From positions 78,636 through 142,635 of the forward strand of contig JAJRSW010000011.1 in the NCBI GenBank assembly GCA_024278595.1: DNA of 64,000 nt. The letters are read 5' to 3'. Below the pieces are notes generated by a model, which made no database searches, was not told the DNA's origin, and saw only the letters and a list, made by a program, of their open reading frames with translations. Within the stretch, counting starts at the first letter, position 1. Every line of letters starts with the position of its first letter. The position numbers were made by a program, and so were the translations under genes. Positions 8,776 through 19,443 of the stretch are shown piece after piece. The stretch comes from Fidelibacterota bacterium (GTDB lineage Bacteria; Fidelibacterota; UBA8477; JABMPR01).

Positions 8776-10614
8776 TTAACCGAGGATCTCGTTTATTTTT
8801 TCTTCGATCTCTGAAGCCCGGAAAGGTTCTCCGCGAACCTTGTTCAATTGATGAATGGGTCGCACCAGGTCGGCTTTTAAAAGCAGTGAAAGCTGACCGG
8901 AGTTTACCTCAGGAATCAGGATCTCATCAAAATTATCACAGATCTCCTTCAGGTCCGATGGGAAGGGACTCACCCAACGTAGATGGAGTTGACTAACAGA
9001 TTTTCCTTCAGCTTGAACACGATCCACTGCCACGTGGATAGAGCCATGGGTACTTCCCCAGCCAATTACCAGCACCTTGCCTTTGGCTTTTCCAAAGATC
9101 TCAGATGGTGGTATTTCCTGAGTGATCCGCGTTATTTTACGAGCCCGGATATCGGTCATGAGCTGGTGATTCTCAGGATCCTGACTGACCATACCGGTGA
9201 TATTTTCTTTTTCAAGACCACCGATCCGATGCTCCAGACCAGGTGTACCTGGCAAGGCCCAGGGCCGCGCTTCATTCTCATCCCGGGAATAAGGCATAAA
9301 GCCATTTTCACCCCTGGCAGATGAATCCGGGTGGGTCACCTTGATCTCCGGCAGACTTTTGGGATCCGGGATCAGCCAGGGACCGGAGCCCTGACCTAAA
9401 TAGCCATCCGTTAATAAAATTACCGGTGTCATATATTTTAAAGCCACTCTAGCTGCCTCAAAAGCACAGTCAAAACAATCAGCTGGGTCCTGAGCGGTGA
9501 TGACCGGGATCTGGGCATCACTGTTGCGACCATGAACCGCCTGCAGTAGATCGGATTGTTCCATTTTGGTGGGCATTCCAGTACTGGGGCCACCCCGTTG
9601 AACATTAACGATCACCAGGGGTAATTCAGTGATAATTGCCAGACCGATGGCTTCAGTTTTCAAAGCCATACCAGGCCCTGAGGTCGTGGTACAGGCCAGA
9701 TCACCAGCATAGGAAGCACCGATGGCAGAAGCAATTCCAGCGATCTCATCCTCAGCCTGAAAGGTTTTAACAGCATGATTCCTGAGACCTGACAAAGTAT
9801 GCAGAATCTCGCTGGCAGGGGTAATGGGGTAGGAACCCAGGAATAATTCTTTACCCGCTTTTTTCGCAGCAGCTACAAGACCATAGGCCACAGCGACATT
9901 ACCAGTAATGTTGCGATATTTACCCTTGGGTAGATCAGCTTTTTCAACGGCATAGGAGGTGGTGAATATCTCTGTCGTCTCACCGTAATTGAACCCGGTT
10001 TTCATGGCGGTTATATTGGCTTCTGCAATGGCCGGGTTCTTACCAAATTTTTTGCGAAGCCAGGCTTCAGTTGGCTCTACCGGACGATTGTACATCCAGA
10101 AGAGCACACCCAGCGCAAACATATTTTTGGTACGCTCAATCCCTTTTGAGGTCAGATCTGAACTCTCAAGCGCTTTTCCAACCAGTTTGGACATCTCGAT
10201 ACTGTAAACCGTATACCCTTCGAGGCTCCCGTCTTCTAGAGGATTTCCCTCCCATCCAGCCATTTTCAAATTCTTTAGCGAAAAGGCATTGGCGTTGGCC
10301 AAAACAGTACCACCTTTTTTTAAATCCTTCAGGTGGACCTTCAAAGCAGCTGGGTTCATAGCTACCAGAGTATCCGGCAGATCACCCGGAGTGAACACCC
10401 GGGACGATCCGAACATCAATTGAAAAGCACTGACACCAGCCAGGGTTCCCAGTGGGGCTCGAATCTCAGATGGATAGTTGGGAATGGTTTTTAGATCATT
10501 GCCTACAATGGCCGTTGCTTCTGTAAAGCGCGTGCCGGTTAGCTGCATACCATCGCCTGAATCTCCGGCAAAGCGAATGGTAGCCTCATTAATACGTATT
10601 ACTTTTTTCGTCAT
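8776..10614 (-). CDS. korA: 2-oxoacid:acceptor oxidoreductase, fused gamma-alpha subunit
   Basis: 612 aa; N-terminal gamma domain (RFAGDSGDGMQLTG), alpha domain (GSYPITPASEILHTLSGL, TTTSGPGMALKTEAIGLA, RGGPSTGMPTKMEQSDL). Confidence 0.92.
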   Translation of the reverse strand: MTKKVIRINEATIRFAGDSGDGMQLTGTRFTEATAIVGNDLKTIPNYPSEIRAPLGTLAGVSAFQLMFGSSRVFTPGDLPDTLVAMNPAALKVHLKDLKKGGTVLANANAFSLKNLKMAGWEGNPLEDGSLEGYTVYSIEMSKLVGKALESSDLTSKGIERTKNMFALGVLFWMYNRPVEPTEAWLRKKFGKNPAIAEANITAMKTGFNYGETTEIFTTSYAVEKADLPKGKYRNITGNVAVAYGLVAAAKKAGKELFLGSYPITPASEILHTLSGLRNHAVKTFQAEDEIAGIASAIGASYAGDLACTTTSGPGMALKTEAIGLAIITELPLVIVNVQRGGPSTGMPTKMEQSDLLQAVHGRNSDAQIPVITAQDPADCFDCAFEAARVALKYMTPVILLTDGYLGQGSGPWLIPDPKSLPEIKVTHPDSSARGENGFMPYSRDENEARPWALPGTPGLEHRIGGLEKENITGMVSQDPENHQLMTDIRARKITRITQEIPPSEIFGKAKGKVLVIGWGSTHGSIHVAVDRVQAEGKSVSQLHLRWVSPFPSDLKEICDNFDEILIPEVNSGQLSLLLKADLVRPIHQLNKVRGEPFRASEIEEKINEILG

Positions 10615-11087
10615 GAATACGAACTCCCAATAAACGAAACTCTGTTTCTATAATTAAAATTGACTGATTCTCTGGAATTGAATATCACTTGTAATGGATC
10701 GGTGGTCATCAGATTTACAGGTAATCTCTGCACACCTTTTTGAAGTCGACCATGTTTAGGATTTCCCGACCTATTCATGATCAAAAACTAACTTTCACCT
10801 CAGGTAAAACAATGCAGAATGATATAAGACACCATTTATTTTTCACAAGTATTGGACGAAGCAACTATTGAGCCGTATTAGCCATTCTCTTTATTTTTCT
10901 ACCGCTTCTACTCTCATACCAAATTGCAGGTCTAAAGTGGTCATTAAATCCAAAATATTACCCAACGCCTGACAAGCTACAGGGTGACCTGCTTTTCTGG
11001 TTCACAAATCCTGACCAGACCCAATCCCGCCCCAGAAACATAGAATACCGAACCTTGTCCCCTTATACCCTTTTTAATTTTTTTGCT

Positions 11088-13472
11088 TCACTTACTAATA
11101 CTCTGCCCCTTAACAAAATACTGCTTCAATTTGCTCTGAGCCTCCCCAAAAACGGTCCGGGCGGGAAAGTTGCCGTGCTTATTCAAACTGCCAGCTTTTA
11201 CCCCCGTCAATAGTTCAATCCCCTCAGCGATCGTGCTCACCGACCATATATTGAATTTTCTGTTCTTAACAGCTGCTTGAATATTAGGCATGATCATCAA
11301 GTGATCCACGTTGGACTCGGGAATGATTACCCCTTGTTCACCAGTCAATCCGCGCAGGTCACACAGGTGAAAAAAGCCCTCGACCTTCTCGTTGACACCA
11401 CCAATCGCCTGGATTTCACCCCACTGATTCACAGACCCGGTAACAGCAATTCCCTGCTTGATCGGAAAACCAGATAAGGCGGAAAGGATAGCATATATCT
11501 CCGTGGAACTGGCGCTGTACCCATCTATCCACCCATACGACTGCTCAAAAGTCAGTGTGACAGCCACCGACAAAGGAAAGTTTTGAGCAAAGGTCTGTCC
11601 CAGATAACCATTAATGATCAAATTACCTTTATCATAGGTCTTGCCTGAGAGTTTCGCTTCCCGCTCAACAGCAATGATACCAGGTTCCCCCATATAGGTG
11701 GTAGCTGTAATCCGGGAGGGTTTTCCAAAAGAATTGTCACCCATGGAGTAAACTGCCAGGCCATTGATCTGGCCCACCCGTTCACCGGCAACATCGATCA
11801 GAAGGGTCTCATTTTTAATATTGTCCCAGACTTTTTCCTCGTAGAGGCTGCCCCGGAAGCGTTTCTCCTTAATGGCTTGTCGAACATCATCCTTCTGGAC
11901 CTGACGATTCCGTTGTTTCCTGGCCCAGTAAGCAGATTCGGTGATGAGTCCAACCAGAGTACCAAACTGTAGTGACAATTTTCCTTTGTCACCAGCCAGC
12001 CTGGAACTGTAAACAATGATCTGAGTGGCTGCCTGAGATGTAAAATGGGGTAATTTATCTTCACGACACACCCGGGCAATGAACTGACATAAGAGATGTT
12101 CGTTTTCAGCAGTACGAGTCACCTCATAGTCGAAATCAGCTCGTACTCTAAAGGTTTTATTAAAGGCATCATCCACTTCCTGTAGATAGTGGAAATAGTC
12201 TGACCGCCCCAGGAGCACAACATTCAGATCCAGGGGAATGGGCTCAGGCCGCAGTGATGTAGTGGATGAGAACCCGAACTGTTCATTTACATCTTCAATC
12301 TGCAGTGATTTATTTTTCAAGGCTCGTTTGAGCGGCTCCCAAACATGGGCATTCTGCAGGACGCTCTGGATATCCAGGATCAGGAAACCACCATTGGCTT
12401 TTAAAAGTGCGCCGGCAGTGATCATGGTAAAATCACTGTACCAGGCACCCATAAACGCTTTTTTGTCAATGCGACCAAACAGATTATAGTAAGAAGGATT
12501 GGTGTCAAAGATGACAGGCGCCCCTTTTTGGCGGCAGTTATCTACTAGTAAATTCACTTTATAGCGTTGGAGTAAAGCCTTCTGGATCTGTTGCGGGCTG
12601 GCCTCATCATCCCCATTGCTGGTTTCCATTCCAGTGAATTCCTTGACATGTTCAGCTATATCGTCCCTGACATTTTCTAAATATTCGATAATGCCGGGAT
12701 ACTCAGAATAGTTCTCTAATAATCGCCCGATCCGGTGTTCCACTGAGTCCAGTGCGATCTTTTCTTGAAGATTTTCAACCACATCTTCCCGCTCTTCTTC
12801 AAGCTCTGCCATATCCCGCAGAGCCCGCCGTAAGAGCTCCTGAATCGTACTGATCCGCCCGTTTAGATTAGTTTGCTCCTTTTCTGAAAGAGCACTGAAA
12901 TCTTCTTCGCTCATGGGTTCCCCATCCTTCAACGGAATGGTTTGGAAACCCTCCTGACCAAGGGTCAACTGGATATCCTCTTCAGCAGCCGCGACATTGA
13001 CGCCGGCAATGATCTCCTCGCGACCCGTATCAAATTCTGCAGTTATCTCTTTCTTCCGTTTTGCATAAAGCTCACCCTTGAAGACCTTGGGCAGATCCGT
13101 GCTCAAACTACTGATTAATCGTTTCATCTGTTTGGTGAACTTCAGCCCCTGACCAGCCGGTAAACTGAAGACCCTGGGATGATATTCGTCCCGGAAGTTA
13201 AAGACCAGGATCCAGTCCAAAGGCTCAGGTTTGGTGGCAGCAAACTTTTTTACCAGATTCTTGACAATAGTGCTCTTGCCGGTACCAGGTAAACCACCGA
13301 CAAACACATTGTAGCCTGGAGCAAGGAGTTCAAGACCGAATTGAAGGGCCCGGACAGCCCGTTCCTGACCAATTACCTGTTTAAGGCTGGGTAGTTCTGA
13401 AGTGGCTTTGAAGGTCAGAGCGCTTTCGTCAGTTGTTCGGCAAAGATCTTTTGGGGTGAGTTTCTTCATCAT
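11088..13472 (-). CDS. Lon-like ATP-dependent protease (AAA ATPase with C-terminal Lon proteolytic domain)
   Basis: 794 aa; Walker A GLPGTGKST; C-terminal DGYSASSTEIYAILSALSGFPIKQGIAVTGSVNQWGEIQAIGGVNEKVEGFF typical of the Lon Ser/Lys protease domain. Confidence 0.88.
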   Translation of the reverse strand: MMKKLTPKDLCRTTDESALTFKATSELPSLKQVIGQERAVRALQFGLELLAPGYNVFVGGLPGTGKSTIVKNLVKKFAATKPEPLDWILVFNFRDEYHPRVFSLPAGQGLKFTKQMKRLISSLSTDLPKVFKGELYAKRKKEITAEFDTGREEIIAGVNVAAAEEDIQLTLGQEGFQTIPLKDGEPMSEEDFSALSEKEQTNLNGRISTIQELLRRALRDMAELEEEREDVVENLQEKIALDSVEHRIGRLLENYSEYPGIIEYLENVRDDIAEHVKEFTGMETSNGDDEASPQQIQKALLQRYKVNLLVDNCRQKGAPVIFDTNPSYYNLFGRIDKKAFMGAWYSDFTMITAGALLKANGGFLILDIQSVLQNAHVWEPLKRALKNKSLQIEDVNEQFGFSSTTSLRPEPIPLDLNVVLLGRSDYFHYLQEVDDAFNKTFRVRADFDYEVTRTAENEHLLCQFIARVCREDKLPHFTSQAATQIIVYSSRLAGDKGKLSLQFGTLVGLITESAYWARKQRNRQVQKDDVRQAIKEKRFRGSLYEEKVWDNIKNETLLIDVAGERVGQINGLAVYSMGDNSFGKPSRITATTYMGEPGIIAVEREAKLSGKTYDKGNLIINGYLGQTFAQNFPLSVAVTLTFEQSYGWIDGYSASSTEIYAILSALSGFPIKQGIAVTGSVNQWGEIQAIGGVNEKVEGFFHLCDLRGLTGEQGVIIPESNVDHLMIMPNIQAAVKNRKFNIWSVSTIAEGIELLTGVKAGSLNKHGNFPARTVFGEAQSKLKQYFVKGQSISK

Positions 13473-13621
13473 TAATTCCTGAATTCATTTTATGCGTACC
13501 TGGATCGGAATATTTCGAAGTCCAAGTGTTTCTTTCCATGAGATCTGTCAATTTAAGATAATCGAATTATTATGATGTCCTGCCTTAAATTCATGATATA
13601 TCTGTTTCTTCCTCCCTGATT

Positions 13622-13709
13622 AGTCTTCCTGAGCGCACGCGAAGGATCTCCCCGTTGACTGTAACTCACTACCCTTAAAGTGAGATTCTTCGTTGCACTC
13701 AGAAAGACT
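13622..13709. repeat. Dispersed short inverted-repeat family R3, copy 1
   Basis: AGTCTTCCTGAGCG...GCACTCAGAAAGACT; shared with 25048..25143 and 59018..59104. Confidence 0.6.
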
Positions 13710-13822
13710 ATATTTTTAGGTCCTCTGGAATGGCTATCCTGCCCTGCATATTCACAGTCAAAAGCTGAAATAACCCTACTAAAAACCTTCTTCAATAATA
13801 CCTTTCCCGCGCAACGAAAAGG

Positions 13823-15375
13823 ATGCCTATGTCACCACAAATTCATACCGAAGCTATTAATCCTGCCACCGGGGAATCCCTGGGGAAGATTCCGCAGAAT
13901 GCCATCGAAGACATCCAGGAAGCCGTTAAACGGATTCGCATTGCCCAGGCGGAATGGTCCCGGATCTCTTTTTCTGAACGGGGTCATTACCTGCGCAAGA
14001 TGCAGCGTCATCTGGTTGAGCATGGTGAAGAATATGCCGCCATCATTTCCAGTGATAATGGCAAGACACTGCCCGATGCCTATATGACAGAAATTTCTGC
14101 GGTCATCATTTCATTTGATTATTATATCAAACACACCGCCCGGGTATTGCGAACCCGCCGGGTCAAAGGCTCCCATATTTTTGGTCTTTTCACCCGTAAT
14201 CGACTCCAGCACGTACCCATGGGGGTCATCGGGATCATCTCCCCCTGGAACTATCCTCTGGCTATTCCCATGCACGAGATCCTCATGGCTCTGATGTCCG
14301 GTAATGGCCTCCTCTACAAGGCTGCTTCCGAGACCCAGATGGTGGGACAAATCATCCAAAAAATAATTGATGCCGGAGAGTTGCCCCAGGATCTGTTCAT
14401 CCAGGTGAATGTCCCGGGACGCTTGGCCGGTGATGCCTTTTTGGAAGCCGGGATCGATAAGCTTTTTTTACTGGCAGCGTCCCGATTGGCAAAAAGCTTA
14501 TGGCCAAGGCTGCCGAAACACTGACCCCGGTATCCCTGGAGCTGGGGGGCAATGACCCCATGATCATCTGTGCTGAAGCCAATTTGAAAAAAGCGGCCAA
14601 CGGAGCGATCTGGGCCGGGCTTTCCAATTCAGGTCAGAGTTGTGCGGGGATCGAGCGGGTTTACGTTCACCGTGATGTCTATGAACCCTTTCTGAAGATT
14701 CTGCAGAAAAAGGTTGAGCAGCTTCGTGTTGGCGATCCTTCTGAAGCAGAAAACCATATCGGTACCATGACCACCGCTCGTCAACAAGCTGCCGTGCGCA
14801 AGGTGTTGGAAGAGGCCATTGACCAGGGAGCCGTTGTCTTAGCTTTATCTCAGATTGACGAGGGGACTGATCAGGCCTTACCAGCCACCATCCTTACTGA
14901 TGTTACTCATGAAATGACTATCATGAAGGAAGAAACTTTTGGTCCTGTGTTGGGAGTTATGCCTTTCGATACCATTGAGGAGGCGATTAACCTGGCCAAT
15001 GATTCTGATCTGGGATTGACTGCTTCTGTCTGGACCAGGAACCAGCGTTTGGGACGTAAGATCGCTGCTGAACTACAGGCTGGCGTGGTGACTATCAACA
15101 ATCACCTGATCTCGCATGGTATTCCCAATTTGCCCTGGGGCGGATTCAAGCTAAGTGGTATTGGCCGGACCCATGGTGAACTGGGATTGCTGGAGATGAC
15201 TGAAGCGCGCGCCATTGTGAATGATTACCTGCCCTTGAATAAGCAGTTCTACTGGACACCAGTGCCTGGGTTCATCTACCGGCGCTGGATCGGTTTCATG
15301 ATGCTGGTTGGCGGCACCTGGAAGTTCAAGTTAAAGGGGCTGCTCAAGTTAATATTCGGGTTTAAGAAAATATAG
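13823..15375 (+). pseudogene. Aldehyde dehydrogenase family protein, split by a single-base frameshift in a poly-T run
   Basis: ORF 13823..14524 carries the NAD-binding half ending ...EAGIDKLFLLAAS; ORF 14500..15375 continues MAKAAETLTPVSLELGGNDPMIICAEANLKKAANGAIWAGLSNSGQSCAGIERV. Adding one T at 14463-14469 restores DKLFFTGSVPIGKKLMAKAAETL. Confidence 0.85.
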
Positions 15376-15398
15376 GTAGAGACGCAATGCGTTGCATC
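15372..15398. repeat. Intergenic palindrome
   Basis: GAGACGCAATGCGTTGCATCTC just after the ALDH stop codon. Confidence 0.45.
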
Positions 15399-15514
15399 TC
15401 TTCATCTCCCGGTGGATCAGCAACTCACGACTTAAGTTGCGGTTGCTGACTGATTGGCAATTTGTAGACCGTTTCAACAGTTTATCAGGTTTTATAAAGC
15501 AACCAGTGCCAGAT

Positions 15515-16930
15515 TTAATTGACTTTTTTTCCAAATCGCTGCATGATCCTGGCAGCAATTTTCACCATCAGGGGGTTATCATCACCCTCCATAGGCATTG
15601 AACCCTGTGGACTATAGAGTCCTTCCATCATTTTCATCACTTCTTTTTTGATCATCCCCCGGAAAGGCAGTTTGGCAATCATACCATACATGGCGGCACT
15701 GCCCTCTATTGCCAAATCAGGATTTGAACGTACCAGTTCCACAGAAGTCTTAAGATCTGACAAAAAGTCATGGACGATTTTTACATGACCCGGCGTTACC
15801 ATCACATGCAATCCCTCTGGTCTTTGAATGCGGTCGATATGCCACCCTTTGGCTTCCATTTGGTCACCAACGGCAAAAATATTTACCCGACTATCAGTAG
15901 CATAGTATCCAAAAACACTCATGTTGGGGCGCCCCATGATTGCCAAACCGTCTATGGCTTTTATCCCGGCTTGGAGTTCACCGGTAACATCCATAATCTG
16001 CCGGGCATTTTCCCGATAACCTTGCTCGCCCAGGGCATGCATAGCCGCCCAGGCCGCTGCAAAAGAGCCCCCGGGACGGGTTCCCAGAAGGGCGGGAGAA
16101 GCAAAGACACCACCGGGCCAATTTTCATCGATAAAGAATTGATGCTTCATGTAACTCATATTGCGATAAATAAGCGTTGAGGCACCTTTGGCTGCAAATC
16201 CATATTTATGAACATCAGCAGAAATGGAGGTTACTCCAGGCAGTCGGAAGTCAAACTCAGGGACACTAACCCCATTTTTCTCAATAAAGGGCAACAGAAA
16301 ACCACCTAGACACGCATCTACATGCAAGGGCAGGTTGTGCTGTTGAGCAATCAGACTAAGTTCAGCAATTGGATCGATGACACCATGGGGATATGAGGGA
16401 GCCGAGCCCACCAATAGAATGGTTCGACGATTGATTAGCTTGCGGACCGCTTCCACATCTACTCTGAAGTCATCTTTTAGCGGAGCGTAGATTATTTTCA
16501 CACCGAAATATTTGGCGGCTTTGATCCAGGCCACGTGAATACTCTCCGGAACCACCATCTCAGGCTTGAAAGCTAACTTCCGTTTGGATCTGGCCATATC
16601 CCGATAGGTGAGAACCGGCAGCAGACAACTTTCTGTGCCACCGGAGGTTAGGGTACCCACCACTTTTTTATCGCCATGGAACAGGGTGGCGGTCATGCTA
16701 ATGACTTCTGTTTCAAAGCGTTTCAGGCTCTTGAAAGCCATGGGGTTCAGGGCGTTCTCTGAGAAATAAAGACCGTAAGCCTCTTTTAAAAAAGCTGTGT
16801 GGTCTTCGTTAAGATGGTAGACCAGACTCCAGGTCTTTGAGTCATGATAATTAACATCACCACTACCATACTGCTGCATCTGTTTCAGGATCTCAGCGTG
16901 ATCAAGTCCCTGTTCGGGTATGGTCTTCAT
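15515..16930 (-). CDS. Sphingosine-1-phosphate lyase-like PLP-dependent enzyme (group II decarboxylase fold)
   Basis: 471 aa; VGTLTSGGTESCLLPVLTYRDMA, VGSAPSYPHGVIDPIAELSLIAQQHNLPLHVDACLGGFLLPFIEKNGV, FDFRLPGVTSISADVHKYGFAAKGASTLIYR, GTRPGGSFAAAWAAM; closely resembles remembered eukaryotic S1P lyase sequence. Confidence 0.82.
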   Translation of the reverse strand: MKTIPEQGLDHAEILKQMQQYGSGDVNYHDSKTWSLVYHLNEDHTAFLKEAYGLYFSENALNPMAFKSLKRFETEVISMTATLFHGDKKVVGTLTSGGTESCLLPVLTYRDMARSKRKLAFKPEMVVPESIHVAWIKAAKYFGVKIIYAPLKDDFRVDVEAVRKLINRRTILLVGSAPSYPHGVIDPIAELSLIAQQHNLPLHVDACLGGFLLPFIEKNGVSVPEFDFRLPGVTSISADVHKYGFAAKGASTLIYRNMSYMKHQFFIDENWPGGVFASPALLGTRPGGSFAAAWAAMHALGEQGYRENARQIMDVTGELQAGIKAIDGLAIMGRPNMSVFGYYATDSRVNIFAVGDQMEAKGWHIDRIQRPEGLHVMVTPGHVKIVHDFLSDLKTSVELVRSNPDLAIEGSAAMYGMIAKLPFRGMIKKEVMKMMEGLYSPQGSMPMEGDDNPLMVKIAARIMQRFGKKVN

Positions 16931-17113
16931 TCTCTACATCCTTAGTTTTAAAAAGATCAACTGTTGCCGGTCTGGTAGTTATCGTTAATATCACCTATTG
17001 ATAACTTTCCCGGTTGTTCCCCAGCACACAGAATGCCTGCTAAAAATATTAGCCTGTGAGCAGTAATCATAGATACATATTCTGTGGTTTTTGGTTCAAT
17101 TCAGGTGCTTGAT

Positions 17114-18940
17114 CTATTTTAGTAAAATTAGCTTCTGGAATTCCCCCACGGGCCGACCATCAAGGATCATCACCGCTAAATAGACACCCGAACTCATGGG
17201 CAAACCCTGGTTGTTGGATCCGTCCCAGGCAACCTGCTGATTGCCCCTGGGTCCCCTCAGTTCATATTCCCAGATCTGGCGTCCTTGAATATCAAAGATC
17301 ACCGCTAAGGCACGTCCCTTATTTTCGGGAACAGTCAAGCTCAAAGCAACTACCCCATTGAAGGGGTTGGGGTAAGCATTGACCAGACCGACCTGGTCAG
17401 GTTGAATCCCCAGATCTTTATCGTTAATGGCGGTAATAGTGGGCGCTTTCCGCATCCAGAAATCCAGATATGCATCATCTGACAATTGAACCGTTTCATC
17501 AAAATGTGCGGTGAACTCGGCAAAACCAGCAAAATTCATTGAGCCCTGCATATCATTATAAAAGACCAGTTCATAGCTTGGAGTAATAGCCCCAAGTGGT
17601 TGGGCATCGCAGCTCTCCCAATACATGCCACTGCCATTCAAAGCGATATCCATGAGCCAGTCATCTGGATCCTGAGCCCCAAAATCATAGACCAGATTGG
17701 ACTCATTCCAAACTCGTAACCCATTAAGTTGAATTCTGCCGGTATGTTGAAAAATCAGAATCTCAGGTCTTAGAACCAATACCAGTGAATCAACACTACC
17801 GGCTGGCTCTCCTTCAATAAAGAGCTGCTCAACTGGAATATTGTATTGGTACCAGGTGGTGTCCAGGGGATAGGTCTTGAATGGGGAAAAAGCCTGGTCG
17901 AAACCGATCGATAGACTTTCAGTCAAATCAAGCTCGCCAATACTATGCACCATTTGATGTTTGCCCACGAGATCCCAATGCACATTGGTCCCAGCGATAT
18001 CCCACCGGGTAATGCCAATTCCCCAGCCAAAGTGAAGATTCGCACCGGGTATCCCATCCGGACTGAAGGATTTCACAAAACGTGGGTACCCCAGAATGTT
18101 TTGATATTCTTCTGCGTATAGTAACACTCCGAAGCTTGTGTCATCACCAGTATATTCATTTAACTTCAGCGTAAAGTCATAGGGAATTTCCTCGAGGATT
18201 ATCTCTCCTTCATCGGTGTACACATACTGGACTTCCTCAAAAACTACTGGCTCAATATGAGCATTATCCATATGTGGATAGTTCCATTTTCTTGTCTCTA
18301 ATACGATCAATGTGTCTCCCCCGCCAAAAGAGTGGTTGACCGGTGCTTCAAAGATAGCGCTGTGCCCTACATTAGAATCACTTGGTTTATACAGCCAATA
18401 TGTGTAATCATAAGGAAGATAATCACCAAAGTAGGCTTCATCATCGTCTGAACGCATCATCAGGCCTACACTGTCAGGGATTGCGGGATAGAAGTTCTCT
18501 GGTTCTTCGATCCAAATAGTATCTCCAGAGATTGTTTCATAAATATTCGTTTCTATATGAAGCATATACCCTTCTCCATTCAGATGAGGCACACGCTCTG
18601 CCAAAACAACGCCCTGGGAGAAACTCACTTCAAAAGAATCACTCTCAAAATCAATGAAGGCATTGCTGGGAAAACGGATATTGTCCAGATAGTAGGAAAA
18701 AACTGAATCAAAAGGGGTTGGGTTAAAATACCAGAGACCGACTATTAGCTCAACTCTATCTATTCCTGTTTCAGGCACTTCAACCATCTCAAAAGGTGCC
18801 GAAAATGAACGCCATTCATCATCAAATGGTACTGGAAATGTTTGCGTGGATTCTGAGTTAAAATTAAACCAAGCTGGCGTAAATATGATCTGTGCGAGCA
18901 GCAGGTTCGCTGTGCAGAAAAATAATATTAGGGCTCTCAT
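17114..18940 (-). CDS. Secreted protein with C-terminal T9SS (Por) sorting domain
   Basis: 608 aa; signal peptide MRALILFFCTANLLLAQ; C-terminal VNAYPNPFNGVVALSL...VIFDIQGRQIWEYELRGPRGNQQVAWDGSNNQGLPMSSGVYLAVMILDGRPVGEFQKLILLK. Confidence 0.85.
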   Translation of the reverse strand: MRALILFFCTANLLLAQIIFTPAWFNFNSESTQTFPVPFDDEWRSFSAPFEMVEVPETGIDRVELIVGLWYFNPTPFDSVFSYYLDNIRFPSNAFIDFESDSFEVSFSQGVVLAERVPHLNGEGYMLHIETNIYETISGDTIWIEEPENFYPAIPDSVGLMMRSDDDEAYFGDYLPYDYTYWLYKPSDSNVGHSAIFEAPVNHSFGGGDTLIVLETRKWNYPHMDNAHIEPVVFEEVQYVYTDEGEIILEEIPYDFTLKLNEYTGDDTSFGVLLYAEEYQNILGYPRFVKSFSPDGIPGANLHFGWGIGITRWDIAGTNVHWDLVGKHQMVHSIGELDLTESLSIGFDQAFSPFKTYPLDTTWYQYNIPVEQLFIEGEPAGSVDSLVLVLRPEILIFQHTGRIQLNGLRVWNESNLVYDFGAQDPDDWLMDIALNGSGMYWESCDAQPLGAITPSYELVFYNDMQGSMNFAGFAEFTAHFDETVQLSDDAYLDFWMRKAPTITAINDKDLGIQPDQVGLVNAYPNPFNGVVALSLTVPENKGRALAVIFDIQGRQIWEYELRGPRGNQQVAWDGSNNQGLPMSSGVYLAVMILDGRPVGEFQKLILLK

Positions 18941-19133
18941 CTAATCTCCTCCAAAGTTTGATTTCCATATTAGTCACTTAAGACCATTTCAGCAAGCCTC
19001 CAAACCAGATAATTGATGGGCAAAAATTGGTGTAATGGCACTAATTTTCTCGGGGGAGATGTCCCGTCAGGGACAGAGGGGGGGTCCAGACAAGCTCGGA
19101 CGGGGACTTGATTTTAATTTTTTGAGTGAAAAT

Positions 19134-19335
19134 TGACACCTCCGCAAAAAGTCCCTCCCCCACACGATTGTCGGGATCTTCTACTCGCAGAGCACGTAGA
19201 GCGTTGCATTGAGCTAGCCGAAATGACGCAAAGTGTTGTTATTTATTGCTTTATGTGTGTTTGGCGCAAGTGGGTGTATTTAATGGTTATAGGGCATGTT
19301 TTGTGCTTTTCTAAATACTTTTTGCGAGGGCTTGA
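19134..19335. repeat. Dispersed TIR element family R1, copy B (inverted relative to copy A)
   Basis: TGACACCTCCGCAAAAAGT...ACTTTTTGCGAGGGCTTGA; reverse complement aligns along the length of copy A. Confidence 0.75.
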
Positions 19336-19443
19336 AAATTCTCATTATAAATTTTCATTTAAACATGTCTTATTCATTGGATTAAAAAGTCTTACCACTA
19401 AAATTGACAGCTAGATAATGCAAATTTCCGATACGAGGACACT

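Noticed and set aside
6701-10614. Fumarase plus KorAB as evidence for a reductive TCA cycle
   Set aside because: These enzymes also work oxidatively; no ATP-citrate lyase or equivalent is visible in the window.
14455-14480. Programmed ribosomal frameshifting in the ALDH gene
   Set aside because: A T-run indel is enough to explain it; no downstream stimulatory structure was recognised and ALDH genes are not known for recoding. Kept only as an alternative in the finding.
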